DNA from: Ascarosepion bandense
Lineage: Eukaryota > Mollusca > Cephalopoda > Sepiida > Sepiidae
Assembly: GCA_037127315.1 (NCBI GenBank)
Contig: JBBBDQ010000347.1
Span: 383,501 to 447,500 of the forward strand
Reading direction: 5' to 3'
DNA length: 64,000 nucleotides
Part shown: one piece after another, positions 1 through 10,456 of the stretch
How the letters are laid out: each line of letters begins with the position of its first letter
Position numbering within the stretch: the first letter of the stretch is position 1
The notes under the pieces: model-generated
What the model was told of the DNA's origin: nothing
Databases searched by the model: none
The model's input: the letters and a program-made list of their open reading frames with translations, nothing else
Made by a program: the position numbers and the translations under genes

Positions 1-1150
1 TGATCGAAATGTTCATGTATTATTAAAAATAAATCCTTAAAATGGTAAAGTGTCGGTAATAAATATTTTAAATAATCCAGTTTCATTTAGATAAATGAAT
101 ATTTTAAATTCTCAATTCTCATTCATAAATTGGCACTTAAGATAAAGCACGTTTAACGATTTATTTTTCGAAAACTAGATAATCCAACTTAAATGTATTT
201 GGTACTAGAAATGATCTTTCCAGGAGAGCAATCAATATTGCAAAGATAAAAGTGTTACAGTATTATATGAATCCCAAATCTAAATAAGTTAGATTACTCA
301 TATGCAGGTCTTTAAGATTAATCAGATTTTGAAAACTTTGTCAAATACCGTAAATAAATATCATAATTAAATAAAATGAAATAAAATAAAAATAAAGCGA
401 TATATGTAAGATTTCTCAAATGCGAAATCTGATTTTATTGCGCTTAAATAAATGTATTTTTTCAGCTAACCAATTGAAGACGCTCTCCTCTGTATCTTGT
501 TAGCGACTGATAAATCTGTTTGGATTAAACTTCAATTGTGCGATTTATTTTTACACAGAAAGTCACGTGTCTTTCGGAGCCCTACGGTGTCTACTTTTTG
601 AGATGCCTACTTTTCCCGCAGTTTTTTTTTCTTTTCTTCGTTTTAGTCTTTTGAATTCATCTTTGGCTTTTTTTCTCCCAAATTTAGATTTTTCTTTTTC
701 TTTTCACCAGTTTTTATTCGCTTTTTTGCTTCATAATGTAATGAAACGCCTGTGCTGACTAATGATAACACATATAAACCAATGAGAACACAATAACTGA
801 ATTTTTCAACTTTAATATTATGAAATATAACAACCTTGAATCCAGTCTACCCCATTGTTAATTATTCGCTGTCAGTATCTGGAGCAGCCTCTCAAAGTAC
901 TTGTTGCAAAAATAGTACACATAATCTCATCTCTCTAAAAGACTTCTTTATTGCTCCCATGTATATATATATAACTGTTGTATACCATCGACGTTCCAGA
1001 GCGACGTATGCTGTATAACTTGAAAACAGTGGTGATACCGAGCAAAAGCGAGGGACCGGATGTTTGCTCTATACCGACCAAAAAGCCAATGATCAAATGT
1101 CGTCTCTGCGCAGGTAGATCCGCGCAGATGTTCCGCTTGAAAAATAAAAA
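1..1150. other. AT-rich stretch, no gene recognised
   Basis: Both strands were read. The stretch is AT-rich and has only short open frames without family motifs, such as a T-rich frame at 567-758. It may be unique DNA or an old unrecognised repeat. Confidence 0.5.
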
Positions 1151-1270
1151 TTAATCAAATATTAAATTTCAATTTCACAAGCCTACGCGAATTTTATTTA
1201 TCAGCCAATGGGAAGCCCAGAATCAAATACAAGTGTGAAATCCCAAACGAGCTGCATTGATCCAAAAAGC

Positions 1271-1345
1271 AGATATAAAAAGCCGAGACAGAAAGCACCA
1301 AGCAGACAGACCGACGCAGAGAGACCAATGTAATCGACCAAGTCA
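1271..1345 (+). promoter_or_regulatory. TATA-box-like promoter or solo-LTR-like segment
   Basis: A TATAAAA heptamer (1274-1280) sits in a locally GC-richer stretch, followed by a purine-rich CAGACAGACCGACGCAGAG segment. This resembles the TATA-to-R junction of an LTR or a Pol II core promoter. No convincing terminal dinucleotides, primer-binding site or downstream gene were found, so the call is tentative. Confidence 0.2.
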
Positions 1346-1489
1346 AGTGGCTAGTACGTTCGCCTCCCTTCATCTCTCCTTACCTTCTTCCCTGTCTCAA
1401 AATGACTTACTGACCTAAAGAGCGACTACATCAAAGATATTCCTCACTCCCCACATTCCTAAGTCTTAAATCTCTTTCAGAGCATATTA

Positions 1490-2807
1490 TATTGCCATGA
1501 ACATTTTAACCTACTTTGGATTCAAGTATTGCTTTAATTGTAAAACATCAATTGATATGTGTTTATATAAAAATGTTATTTTCAACTCAATTTGCTTTTC
1601 TTGATTTTATAATCATTTTATGACTTATAGTGGGCTATCTACCACAATACCAAATTCCGTTAACCTGCAACAGTATACAATTACCCTTCAATAGAACAGA
1701 CTCCCACTACAACTAGAATATGAATAGATAAGCAACCCATTATAAAACCAATGTTAATGAGCAACTTGAAATATAACGACGGACAACGTGTGTATGAAAA
1801 TATATTACCTTATTCAGTTTATTCTTTTAGTGACGGTGTTGTGTCAAAGGAAACATGCACATATGAAGGACTGACTGTTGGAGTTGCTTTCCTTGCGTTC
1901 TCTTCGATTTCACCCGCTCTCTGCGCAGTGTCGACCCGGGAAAACACAGTGTTATATACGCCTGTCGGACTTCACCATATTACGTCATTCTTGAGCAGAC
2001 CTAATCACCAGTTGTTTTCTTTGGCGAGTTACATTTTGACGTATTCACAATATTGTTTATTGTATTGTTCAAATATTTTCCAAATTTGACATGCGATGCC
2101 CGTTCAATTCTCATTGCTTCTGACACCAAAAACATATTTTTGTTGGCTTACTAGAATATAACTATTTTTTCTAATAACTGTTTTATAATTCCGATATAAT
2201 TTAATGTAAATTATATCCTCTCATTGAACGTTTTTCTGAATTTTCTCGCTTTTGACCGAATAATTTAATTAAATTATTTTCTGCGGGTCACAGACATCAT
2301 TCCATTGTTTATATTTCGTGACCTTGAAACCGTTGTTTTTTGACACAATACATTGTTTTTTCTGCTTTCTAACTTCGATTCAAATCATCGCGTCTTTTCC
2401 TTTTTCGTCTTCGACGAGAATTAATTCTTTCTAGTTCAGTTATATTAAGTTGTTCCCTTAGAATATATAACATAACTGTGTGTATTAAATATCTTTCTTA
2501 CCCTTTTAAAAACCAGATGTAGGTCTAGATTCTTATCCTTATAAGAGTGAATCTAGAATCCATTGTAGATCCGGTGTGATATTAAGTGGTATGTTTATTC
2601 TGAAATCGTATTAAAATATGTTTGTTCTAATTTTTTCTTCATTATATGCTTGTTTCTACTTCTCTTTTTGCTCGTCTTCTTTTTTCGTTTTCTGTTTTTG
2701 GATTTTTTCAATATTTTTTTCCTTTACCTTATCGCATTACGTTTCCTTCTTTCTTAGTTTTCATTTATTCTTCTTTCTTATTTACTAGAATTTTAGCTTT
2801 TTCTTCC
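1490..2807. other. AT-rich stretch, no gene recognised
   Basis: A 112-residue open frame (1751-2089, plus) shows no family resemblance, no signal peptide and no repeat. A second T-rich frame at 2646-2831 is compositional and runs into the 5S-like sequence. Nothing else is supported. Confidence 0.45.
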
Positions 2808-2926
2808 TTTTTTATCGACTTATCACATTGAAGCATTAGTTTCCGTACGATCACCAAAGTTAAGCAACGTCAAGCTGGGTTAGTAACTAGATGGGTTAGC
2901 GCTTGGAAATATCAGTAGCTGAAAGC
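2808..2926 (+). pseudogene. 5S rRNA-like pseudogene or 5S-derived SINE head
   Basis: The sequence aligns over its whole length with metazoan 5S rRNA. GATCACCAAAGTTAAGCAAC (2849-2868) matches the 5S box A region with one change. GGTTAGTAACTAGATGGGTT (2878-2897) and the following TTGGAAATATC match the box C region. The 5' half (GACTTATCACATTGAAG) is more diverged. Many substitutions fall in paired helices, including the terminal stem, so this is not a functional 5S gene. It has no tandem neighbours. It could be a dispersed 5S pseudogene or the head of a SINE3-type (5S-derived) element; the following 80 bases show no recognised tail. Confidence 0.7.
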
Positions 2927-2929
2927 TTG

Positions 2930-3329
2930 GATGTGCTGTTGGTGTAGTCATGTCTAGGAATTATTAATCGGAAAGTTGAGTTTCTATTTCTGTTGGGTCT
3001 GTTATATTCACATATACCCTTGGAAACGATATAAATCCACCACTTTTCCGTCATCTATGGCTTCATTATTTGTATCATTAAAATCATTATCTTCAAAAAA
3101 TTAGTAAAAAGTAGTTACAATGAGGCATTAAATAACCCACAGAGGTGCTGATATGACGCTAAACAAAATCCTCCCAACCAACAATCTTCATCAACAGCTG
3201 AAATATCAGCGTGGAAAATATTTTCTTGTCGTCGGCAGCAAAGGTCAGTAACATGGAAAACTTTCAATTAATCACTGCGGAGACACGAAACGGAATTATG
3301 TATATGCATTATATATATGATATACACCC
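2930..3329. other. AT-rich stretch, no gene recognised
   Basis: No open frame or repeat is recognised in this stretch. The segment at 3125-3165 (AATAACCCACAGAGGTGCTGATATG) resembles one at 39886-39903, so part of it is probably an old repeat. Confidence 0.3.
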
Positions 3330-3665
3330 TTTTGCAAATCAAGTATAAGCAAAAAGAATATTGTCTTCCTAGGATCTTTCACACTTTCCTGACCACGTCT
3401 CTTAGCATTGTTTTTCTCTCCCGACTGCATTTTCCTTTGCGTTTTTGACTAAAGGATCCCAGTTTGTTTCCTTACCTTGATGACACGAGTGACATTGAAA
3501 GGCTGACACCATTCATTTTTCTTTCAGTCTACGGTTTCACTTTAACTAGAAACAACATTTGCTTTTTAGTCTTTCGTGCCAACGTCCAAAGAGTCTGAGC
3601 TCCAGGACCATGGATTAGTTTTGAAGCTTTCATTACACCCGAGCATAGCCGGGCTATATTGCTAG
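3330..3665 (+). mobile_element. Helitron-like non-autonomous element, 3' end
   Basis: The segment ends in a short GC-rich hairpin (CCCG...CGGG, 3638-3653), a short AT-rich spacer and CTAG (3662-3665) followed by T. That is the canonical Helitron 3' terminus: hairpin, then CTRR, inserted next to T. The 150 bases upstream match, in reverse orientation, the element at 43246-43700. Shared blocks include TTTCGTGCCAACGTCCAAAG and CAGTCTACGGTTTCACTTTA. No Rep/helicase coding was seen, so it would depend on a helper. The 5' boundary is approximate. Confidence 0.5.
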
Positions 3666-3844
3666 TTATATTATAATAGGTTCTGGTAATATAGATGCTT
3701 GATTAAATAATAATTGTAATTATGTATTTACCTACTTGTGTTCATTTCTCTAAATATGGCTTAAGAAAGACTTAAACGTACTTATTTTTCTCTCGGTTTT
3801 AGATGACATTTTTCTCTATTTTTATGTCAGCTAAGTCCTATACG

Positions 3845-4135
3845 TGATACACGCTTGGGTGATCATGTCTCTCGAAAGTGACATTAATGACTGGGCAGAT
3901 GATTATCCCGCAGAAGGTTGCCATTACATTCTGCGGCAGACTGGTTGCCCATCAAAACTATAGAACACAATCTATCCTGTTATGAAATCAATAACTGGAG
4001 GAAAGAGACTGATTAATACCTTTGAGAAAGTGTTATAAGTGAATGCAAGAAATTCAACTGAAATTTGAACTCGGCTATTAGAGTTCTCGTTCCGAGCCAA
4101 TGACTTCTGCACCACAACGCGCATCATAAAGTGAA
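3845..4135 (-). repeat. tRNA-headed SINE, family S2
   Basis: Read on the minus strand, the head (4135 to about 4060) carries a B-box-like GAGTTCAAATTTCAG. It is followed by a roughly 200-bp body ending at about 3845 with the block TGGGCAACCAGTCTGCCGCAG. The same body occurs at 31645-31868 (plus) and at 57865-58060 and 7290-7440 (minus, truncated). A Pol III-type head plus a shared body on both strands indicates a tRNA-derived SINE. The A box is poorly preserved. Confidence 0.6.
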
Positions 4136-4199
4136 TCACTACAAACAGTGGACTGTCAACCTATTTTTTGTACTACATCTAATATATGTGTGTGTGTAT

Positions 4200-4310
4200 G
4201 TGTGTGGCTAGACACATCCACTTGCTTCCAGCCGGGGTCGAAACTCGTCCGATTTGGTGTCAGTCGGAGTCCTTACTCCCTAAGCCATATTTTTAGGTAC
4301 CTGTCAGTTT
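4200..4310 (-). repeat. tRNA-headed SINE, family S1 (truncated)
   Basis: On the minus strand there is an A-box-like TGGCTTAGGGAGTAAGGA and, about 35 bases on, a B-box GAGTTTCGACCCC. Together they give a tRNA-like Pol III promoter. The same head occurs at 6640-6790 and 57585-57680. The 3' part, where the relatives carry a hammerhead fold, is replaced here by a short GT-rich run (4186-4205). Confidence 0.6.
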
Positions 4311-4788
4311 AAGCGAAGGTCAATTTTTATGGATAAATAAAGCAATGTGATTCATTATCCTTCATCATATTCCATCATATTCTACATGTCGTCATGGTGA
4401 TTCATAGATAGCAATAAAAAGACATCGGTGAGAAGCATGTTCAGAAGGGATATGGCATAAATAGAATGTTTTAGTTTAAGAACTTATTTGTATTGTACCT
4501 ATTTATTTATTAACACAGCTGTCATTTGTGAAATCTGACAACAACACAATCTGTATAATAGCCGACAATATATTTTTTCACTCTTTACTTATAGCTTCAA
4601 CTGACATATTGACAGTGTTTTTACGCTAAAAGCTTCACTATGTATAAACTCATTGTTGGCTTGAGATATTTCGTATTCTGCGTCATAGGATAACTTATGG
4701 TTATAATTCAATGACTTCTCTTGGTCTAGTAGCAAGAATTACTTACTGAATTCAATATTTAAAGATGGCCTCTAACCGGTCACGGTTG

Positions 4789-5195
4789 TCAGTCAGGGGA
4801 GGCGGCTTGCTGACACACATCTAAAATGTAACCGACTTCAAATCGACCCGGAGATAAGAACAAGTTCTCTTTCTCCTTATCTCTTTCAACAATTACTACC
4901 ACGAACATTTTGTACAAACTCTTGATACCTTAACTTTCTCAGTGAACATTCAATTCTACAAATTCTTGTTATTCCTCCTTTTAATAAAGTTTTATTTTAA
5001 AATGCAAAATGTATATTTTATTCTTCTTTCACTATTCCACAAAATTTGATATATTCCTACCAGCCGTCAACCAACCTGATGATAAGAACATTCTGATGAT
5101 TATAACTTTGCATAAAACTTGTAAGCTGTAGGGAATTCAGTTAAGTCTGGCACAAGGCCGAATCAAAGAAAAATTAACCAGCTTCCTAAGCTTCA
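4789..5195 (+). mobile_element. Probable LTR of an LTR retrotransposon
   Basis: This is inferred from position. It lies directly 5' of a primer-binding site, starts at a TG (TGTCAGTCAGGGG) and ends ...CTTCA, consistent with TG...CA termini. It contains AATAAAG (4984-4990), a possible polyadenylation signal. The 5' boundary is a guess, no second LTR was seen in the window, and no gag or pol coding follows. Confidence 0.4.
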
Positions 5196-5196
5196 C

Positions 5197-5280
5197 TGGT
5201 GACCCGACGTGATAGAAACACGCACCCCCACGTTATATTGGTGACTCCTGACGTACAAAGAACACGCACCCCTACGTCCA
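5197..5280 (+). promoter_or_regulatory. Primer-binding site (tRNA-Trp type) and duplicated leader
   Basis: TGGTGACCCGACGTGAT (5197-5213) is complementary, apart from one missing C, to the 3' end of animal tRNA-Trp plus CCA. A near repeat, TTGGTGACTCCTGACGTAC, begins at about 5239, so the PBS-leader unit of about 42 bases appears twice; each copy is followed by AACACGCACCCC(C/T)ACG. This is the usual signature just downstream of a 5' LTR. The internal coding region is missing. Confidence 0.55.
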
Positions 5281-5299
5281 CAGTATAAAGCATTTGCAT

Positions 5300-6220
5300 T
5301 CCCCCAGTAAACTGAATGATACATGTAACGATTTTTCTACTGTATCCGAGATTGGTAGCAGTTTTATTTGTTTGATATTTTTATCATGAAGAGCAGGCTC
5401 TGAAATTCTAAAATATTTTGAATGTTTTCAATTTACAGCATAAACTTTCTTAATCTTCCGTTGATGTATCGAACGCAACTCTTTGTATAGATTCGATTAG
5501 TAGTTTAAATCAATTCTATCTCCTTAAACAGAAAGTAAATAAAGAACACTTTGCCTAGAGTAACAATTAATTAGTTAATTAATTAAAAACAAATAACGCT
5601 ATAATATTTAGAAAAGAGATAAAACGTTAAAGATATTTTGATTACAACTTAACCTCTTTTCACGAAGTATGTTTCCATATCATTTAATATGTTTCCCCGA
5701 AAGAGATTATCGATTAACCACCTATTGCAGTCCCCTTCCTTTCTCTTTGCGTCATAAAAGTCGAAATTAGTACAACCGTCGGATTATCAGTGAGATTGAC
5801 GGGCGGTAAATTTGTTTTGTCAATTATCAGGTAATCAAATTTAATTATTTAGTTGCTCGGCCGACGAAACATCCAGCTTCTCTTTCCGCTGTTTGCTTAA
5901 TTTAATGTTCACTAATTTAAAACCGGTATGTTGGATGTTTAAATGATAGACAGACCGGTATCACTTATCCGGTCGGTACAGGCCATGTTTCGTTCGAGGA
6001 AACAGATCGAGAAATATGGCTAACTGGTAGTGATAAGAACTGATATCGAAAATCTGAGTAAAATTGATCGTGATGGGAAATTATAGATTTTAATTTGTTT
6101 TATTGAACAATACTTTACAAAATGACACATGGACAGTAACAAAAAGACGAATATATACAATATATGCAGTTGTTTTTGTTGAAAGTGCTACGGAGGAAAA
6201 TTAAAACCCCCTCCCGTACA

Positions 6221-6221
<1 letters not shown>
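5300..6221. other. AT-rich stretch, no gene recognised
   Basis: The composition varies, with a somewhat GC-richer patch at 5740-6010, but no coding frame, tRNA-like head or repeat was identified. Confidence 0.4.

Positions 6222-6281
<60 letters not shown>
6222..6281. repeat. (TA)n microsatellite
   Basis: About 30 uninterrupted TA units, followed by a short GTGTGTGT. Confidence 0.95.
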
Positions 6282-6283
<2 letters not shown>

Positions 6284-6408
6284 ATTATGTGTGTGTGTAT
6301 TGATTGTTTAATACTTAGTTTTTGGTACTAATATGGTTAGACAGGTACGCATTTGTATTAAAAAAATCTTCTATACAATTATATTGAAGAACTTTTGAAT
6401 ATTTTGTA

Positions 6409-6571
6409 TTTTTAAACGAGTTATTTCGCTACCTTGGTTTCTACCATGATTAGTTTTTCAGGCGATTTCTAATAACTCATTATTAAAAATTTATTATTAT
6501 AAGTTATTAAAAATCGCATGAAGACACCACGCATGGTAGAAACCAAGGTAGCGAAATAACTCGTTTAAAAA
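6409..6571. mobile_element. Fold-back MITE with 40-bp inverted ends
   Basis: The 40-bp ends (6409-6448 and 6532-6571) are perfect reverse complements and include CTACCTTGGTTTCTACCATG. The 83-bp core contains a weaker second inverted pair (GGCGATTTCTAATAACT against AGTTATTAAAAATCGC). No coding is present. The size and structure fit a miniature inverted-repeat element. Superfamily and target duplication are not clear. Confidence 0.65.
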
Positions 6572-6604
6572 CAAACAATATTTATATCGTACACGTATAG
6601 ATAT

Positions 6605-6790
6605 ACTCATAGTCATACAAGACTGTTTCCCTGCTAATCAGGGTGGTTAGATAACCACTTGTTTCTGGTTGGGATCGAAACTTGACCGATCTGGTGTCCG
6701 TCGGAGTTGGTAACCCCTAAGCCATAGGCTCATGAATTCAGAGTGACGAGAATTTTAGCCTGTTATATATATGCAGTGTATATACACGCC
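6605..6790 (-). repeat. tRNA-headed SINE, family S1, with decayed hammerhead
   Basis: The minus-strand head at about 6730-6660 matches the S1 heads at 4200-4310 and 57585-57680. The distal part (about 6655-6605) reads CTGATTA, then a shortened stem II, then GAAAC and a CTTGTA triplet, so it aligns with the hammerhead segment of the 57.5-kb copy but with the CTGATGA box mutated and stem II deleted. The 5' flank (6735-6790, plus) also matches 57665-57760. Confidence 0.6.
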
Positions 6791-6836
6791 AGTCACCGAG
6801 AGAAGTCAATTCATTACTGACGATATATATTTAAAA

Positions 6837-7065
6837 ATGTTCATCTATTGCTTCATTACACGTGAAACCTATCTGACCAATGAAATCAAACTTCAATCAA
6901 ACCATTGTCATTTTAGATTTTCCGAAAATCTTTTTTAATCAGAGAAATTATATCATTTGTATTAACACATCTCTGAAGAAGTTTTTTAAAGTCAAACCTG
7001 TTAGTTTAAGATACTGTATCCTACCTGTTCTTTACTTATTCTTTTCATCTTGTCGACTTTGATAT
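6837..7065 (+). repeat. Interspersed repeat family A
   Basis: A 230-bp unit shared with 42985-43215, 58417-58660 (plus) and 58165-58395 (minus). The common blocks are TTCATTACACGTGAAACC-like, TATCTGACCAATGAAATC and TTCTTTACTTATTC. Non-coding; class unknown. Confidence 0.65.
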
Positions 7066-7073
7066 TTTCTTGC

Positions 7074-7076
<3 letters not shown>

Positions 7077-7102
<26 letters not shown>
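7077..7102. repeat. (CA)n microsatellite
   Basis: Thirteen CA units. Confidence 0.9.
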
Positions 7103-7107
<5 letters not shown>

Positions 7108-7247
7108 TCTATGTGTATATGTGTGTCTGTGTCTGTTTACATGCAAAATATAAAAATCATTCATTGTGCTGTATAATATAGTACCAATGATGTTATTGTT
7201 CATAAATTTACTCTTAGATTAATATAGTATATTTAACAGCTACAAAA

Positions 7248-7281
<34 letters not shown>

Positions 7282-7443
7282 TGATAACAAACAATCGGAG
7301 CAAAAGTTTGCCACAGATCGCATGAACAGCAAGCCCTCAGTTATTTAACCTACAACTGAAGGAACGAGACGCATTAATACCTTTCCCAAGGGTACCAGTG
7401 CGTAAGTGAATGCAGAGTGTTCTACTGGAATTTTATATATATT

Positions 7444-7490
<47 letters not shown>
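7248..7490. repeat. (TA)n blocks around an S2 SINE body fragment
   Basis: TA runs occupy 7252-7279 and 7449-7490. Between them, 7290-7440 matches the minus-orientation S2 SINE body (ACTGAAGGAACGAGACGCAT, CTTTCCCAAGGGTA) seen at 57,990-58,060. The tRNA-like head is absent. Confidence 0.6.
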
Positions 7491-7495
<5 letters not shown>

Positions 7496-7795
7496 AGGAT
7501 TAATTTAAAGATGTTGAATGGCCATTTTGATATGAAGATCCCCACGGGGGACGACACATCACCTCAGCAACAGAAAAAACCTTTCAGAAACTGGAGAAAA
7601 ATTAGTCTACTTTTCCTTTTTAAATAGATTGCAAAGAAATTAAAAAATAAATAATAAAATAAAATAAAATAAAAATAAAAATAAAGGGAAAGAAAAAGAA
7701 AAAGAAAACGAAAAAGAAAAAGAAAAAGATAGAATAAAATCAAATAAATAAGAAAAGAAAAAAAATTGACATCGTCTGGGTTCGCAAAAAAAAAA
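7486..7795 (+). repeat. Left arm, 310-bp inverted repeat (PLE terminal repeat)
   Basis: It is the reverse complement of 9491-9800, with no length difference. It begins with TTAAAAAAGGATTAAT, holds CCCCACGGGGGACGACACAT and purine-rich AAAGAAAAAG runs, and ends TCTGGGTTCGCAAAAA. The pair flanks a Penelope-like GIY-YIG fragment. Inverted terminal repeats are a known PLE arrangement. Confidence 0.75.
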
Positions 7796-8109
7796 GTGAG
7801 AATGTAACTAAAAATTAACAGACAGCCGTGTTAAATCGACGCAAGTTTAAACAACACGGAAAAAAGGTGGTAAGAGAGATAAAAGAAGGAAGGGAGGGAA
7901 AAGAAAGAAACTAAAGAAAAAAAAAATTTTTTTTACATATTACAGACGCTGGACAAATTCAAAAACCTAATTTCCCCAAAACGTTGAAGTATTAGAAAAA
8001 GGCTTTTACTTAAAAAGGCATAATTATTAATAAAAGGGAATAAAAAGATATAGGATTTAAAATAAAATTATTTTTAAAAAAATTAGGTCATTTGAAATTA
8101 AACTAAATA

Positions 8110-8395
8110 AAGACAACACTAGGTAAAAAAAAAAAATAATTACAATTATTATATACATACCTATAGAAGTACACACATACATACATATATATACACACAC
8201 AATTCTACGAATAAGAATACATATATACATACACATACACACACATACATTCAATTTATTACACACTTATATACATATACATGCGCATACACACATATAT
8301 ATATGTTTGTACACACCTATATACAATAAATTCATATACACATAATATACATGTGTACACATACATGCACACATTTATACACACACACACACACG

Positions 8396-8452
<57 letters not shown>

Positions 8453-8720
8453 CATATGCACTCACACACATACATATTAATGAATATTATGAAAAGGAGC
8501 ATTTAAATAGCTAAAATTTTTTTTTTCAAAATTACATATAGCCCACATACATAAATACATATATACATATATATACAAATATGCACATCCACACACAAAC
8601 ATACACATATACATAAAAAAAAAAATTAAAATTAAAATTAAAAAATTTATTTAAAATATTAAAAAAATTATAGAAAAATTTAGAATTTAAAAATTAAAAA
8701 TTAGAAGTTAAATTTTAAAA
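8110..8720. repeat. Simple-sequence region (ACATAC/TA/A-rich)
   Basis: It contains ACATACAT-type runs, (CA)n at 8380-8407, (TA)n at 8408-8450, then A-rich AAATTAAAATTA tracts. Open frames on both strands here are purely compositional. Confidence 0.85.
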
Positions 8721-8722
8721 TC

Positions 8723-9484
8723 CGCCCTATGGCAGCACTTGTTTATAAATTCCCTCCTAAAGTTCAAAAGTAAGTCCTGATGAGGATACTTCAAAATCAG
8801 TATCTTCTCCAATAAACACAGACGACACCTATCACGAAAACTTTTAGGAGTACAAGCTGAGCCTATTAATTTCCAGCTGATTATAGGGTCCTGCCCTTCC
8901 TCCTACATTTCCCAGAACCTACGTGATAGTGCCGTCTGGAATCTCTGTTTAGGGTTCAAAAACGATTACCTGTGATTATAAAGCCTCTGTTTGAAAGAGC
9001 CCGCAGACATGCCAATATAGTTCCGGTAATTGTCCTTGTTATTAGATGGAGAAATGCGGGCTTCATAAATTACATGGGTGGATTTACATTTGCCTTGCAC
9101 CGGGCAGGCATCCACCGAATAACAATTGCATTTGTCGACAATTCCGAATTTAGCTTCCGTATTATTTAGGTTCATTAAAATTTGTTTATTGTGGGAATTA
9201 ATTATATTATCTATATTTGAGGTGCAAGAATAACTAATTTTTAGGGTGAATCTAATAAAAATTTTATTTAAGGGATTGTTATTATTATTAAAATGTTTAT
9301 CGATTAATCTGAGAAAATACTTACCAATATTTATATTAGTTAGCTTACAATAAGGAGGGTTAAACGAAATTATCTTCCTTTTTCGACATTTTCGGGTGTT
9401 TTTAGTTTTTGATGATTCTGGGATTATAGCAGGCTTATCATACTTTAACTTATTAACAAAACCGCTTTTCTGAAGGCCCTTCAT
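8723..9484 (-). pseudogene. Penelope-like element, GIY-YIG endonuclease fragment
   Basis: The 172-codon frame (9484-8966) reads as the PLE linker (FNPPYCKLTNINIGKYFLRL), a cysteine cluster (CNCYSVDACPVQGKC), then VIYEA...YRNYIGMSAGSFKQRLYNHR, which is the GIY-YIG core in its PLE form. After a one-base frame change near 8965 the domain continues with FLNPKQRFQTALSRRFWEM, ISWKLIGSACTPKSF, RCRLCLLEKI and CCHRADF, matching the family C-terminus, with one stop. GIY-YIG nicks target DNA for target-primed reverse transcription. RT is missing upstream; the 310-bp repeat begins immediately instead. Non-functional. Confidence 0.85.
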
Positions 9485-9490
9485 TCTCCC

Positions 9491-9800
9491 TTTTTTTTTG
9501 CGAACCCAGACGATGTCAATTTTTTTTCTTTTCTTATTTATTTGATTTTATTCTATCTTTTTCTTTTTCTTTTTCGTTTTCTTTTTCTTTTTCTTTCCCT
9601 TTATTTTTATTTTTATTTTATTTTATTTTATTATTTATTTTTTAATTTCTTTGCAATCTATTTAAAAAGGAAAAGTAGACTAATTTTTCTCCAGTTTCTG
9701 AAAGGTTTTTTCTGTTGCTGAGGTGATGTGTCGTCCCCCGTGGGGATCTTCATATCGAAATGGCCATTCAACATCTTTGAATTAATCCTTTTTTAATATA
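9491..9800 (-). repeat. Right arm, 310-bp inverted repeat (PLE terminal repeat)
   Basis: Mirror of 7486-7795. Together with the following 150 bases (to about 9947) it is also matched at 57196-57470, where roughly 90 bases (9753-9845) are deleted. Confidence 0.75.
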
Positions 9801-9944
9801 TATTTGCTCTGTAATATTTTATTACATGGAGCTCTCTTCCTGTATCATTTTTTAATATGAAAATAAATTTTTAATATTAATTAGGATCGGGTTTTTTGGA
9901 ATTTACCTTCCTGCTTTTTTCCCTTGGATTGAAGTATCTGAATT

Positions 9945-9947
<3 letters not shown>

Positions 9948-9976
<29 letters not shown>
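9948..9976. repeat. (TA)n microsatellite
   Basis: A short TA run exactly at the outer end of the left 480-bp arm. Confidence 0.9.
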
Positions 9977-9981
<5 letters not shown>

Positions 9982-10456
9982 GCAGGTTTCATTGAATAAT
10001 ATAGACAAGTTTTGTCTATTCATTTTGTGTAGGATCCGTTCATACCGTCTGATATACTTGATGGTGATGTCGTTAAAAGACAACAAAAAATCACAGTATT
10101 TGTTGAATTTTTTATCAGGTCTAAGCTTTCGGCTCACATAAGCCATTATCAAAGAGTAAATAATAACACACAGTAAACATAGAACATTTAAGCTATTAAC
10201 AATAAAGATAATTGAATTGAAAATATAAGTCCATCCCTACCGTGGCGGATGGCCGAAGACACTCCGTCACGTTGTATATATATAGTGTTGTTTGGATCAA
10301 CAAAAGGCACTTCAGTAGTACAAGCTAGTAGAATTTTTCTTAGGATGTTGGGATTAATTTTGAGTGGGGGTAATGAAGGATTACTGTAAACATTTCTTAT
10401 AATTATATCAATAGTTTCACTGACGGGTACATTAGTAAAAAGGTTTTCCACATCAA
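9977..10456 (-). repeat. Left arm, 480-bp inverted repeat
   Basis: It is the reverse complement of 11294-11773, with equal length. The 87 codons after the GTG at 10451 (10451-10188) are identical in translation to 11299-11562. The arm carries PLE RT coding, an abrupt switch after RT residues DGVS, then non-coding sequence with a GCTTATGTGAGCCGAAAGC motif. Confidence 0.9.

Noticed and set aside
1751..2089. 112-codon open frame as a possible host gene
   Set aside because: No domain, no supporting splice or promoter context I can assign, and no repeat evidence of constraint. Length is within chance for this AT-rich DNA.
8259..8514. Overlapping open frames of Tyr-Ile or Cys-Val repeats on both strands
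   Set aside because: Translations of (TA)n and (CA)n microsatellites. The same holds at 55264-55579, 16493-16705, 20153-20446 and 17503-17685.
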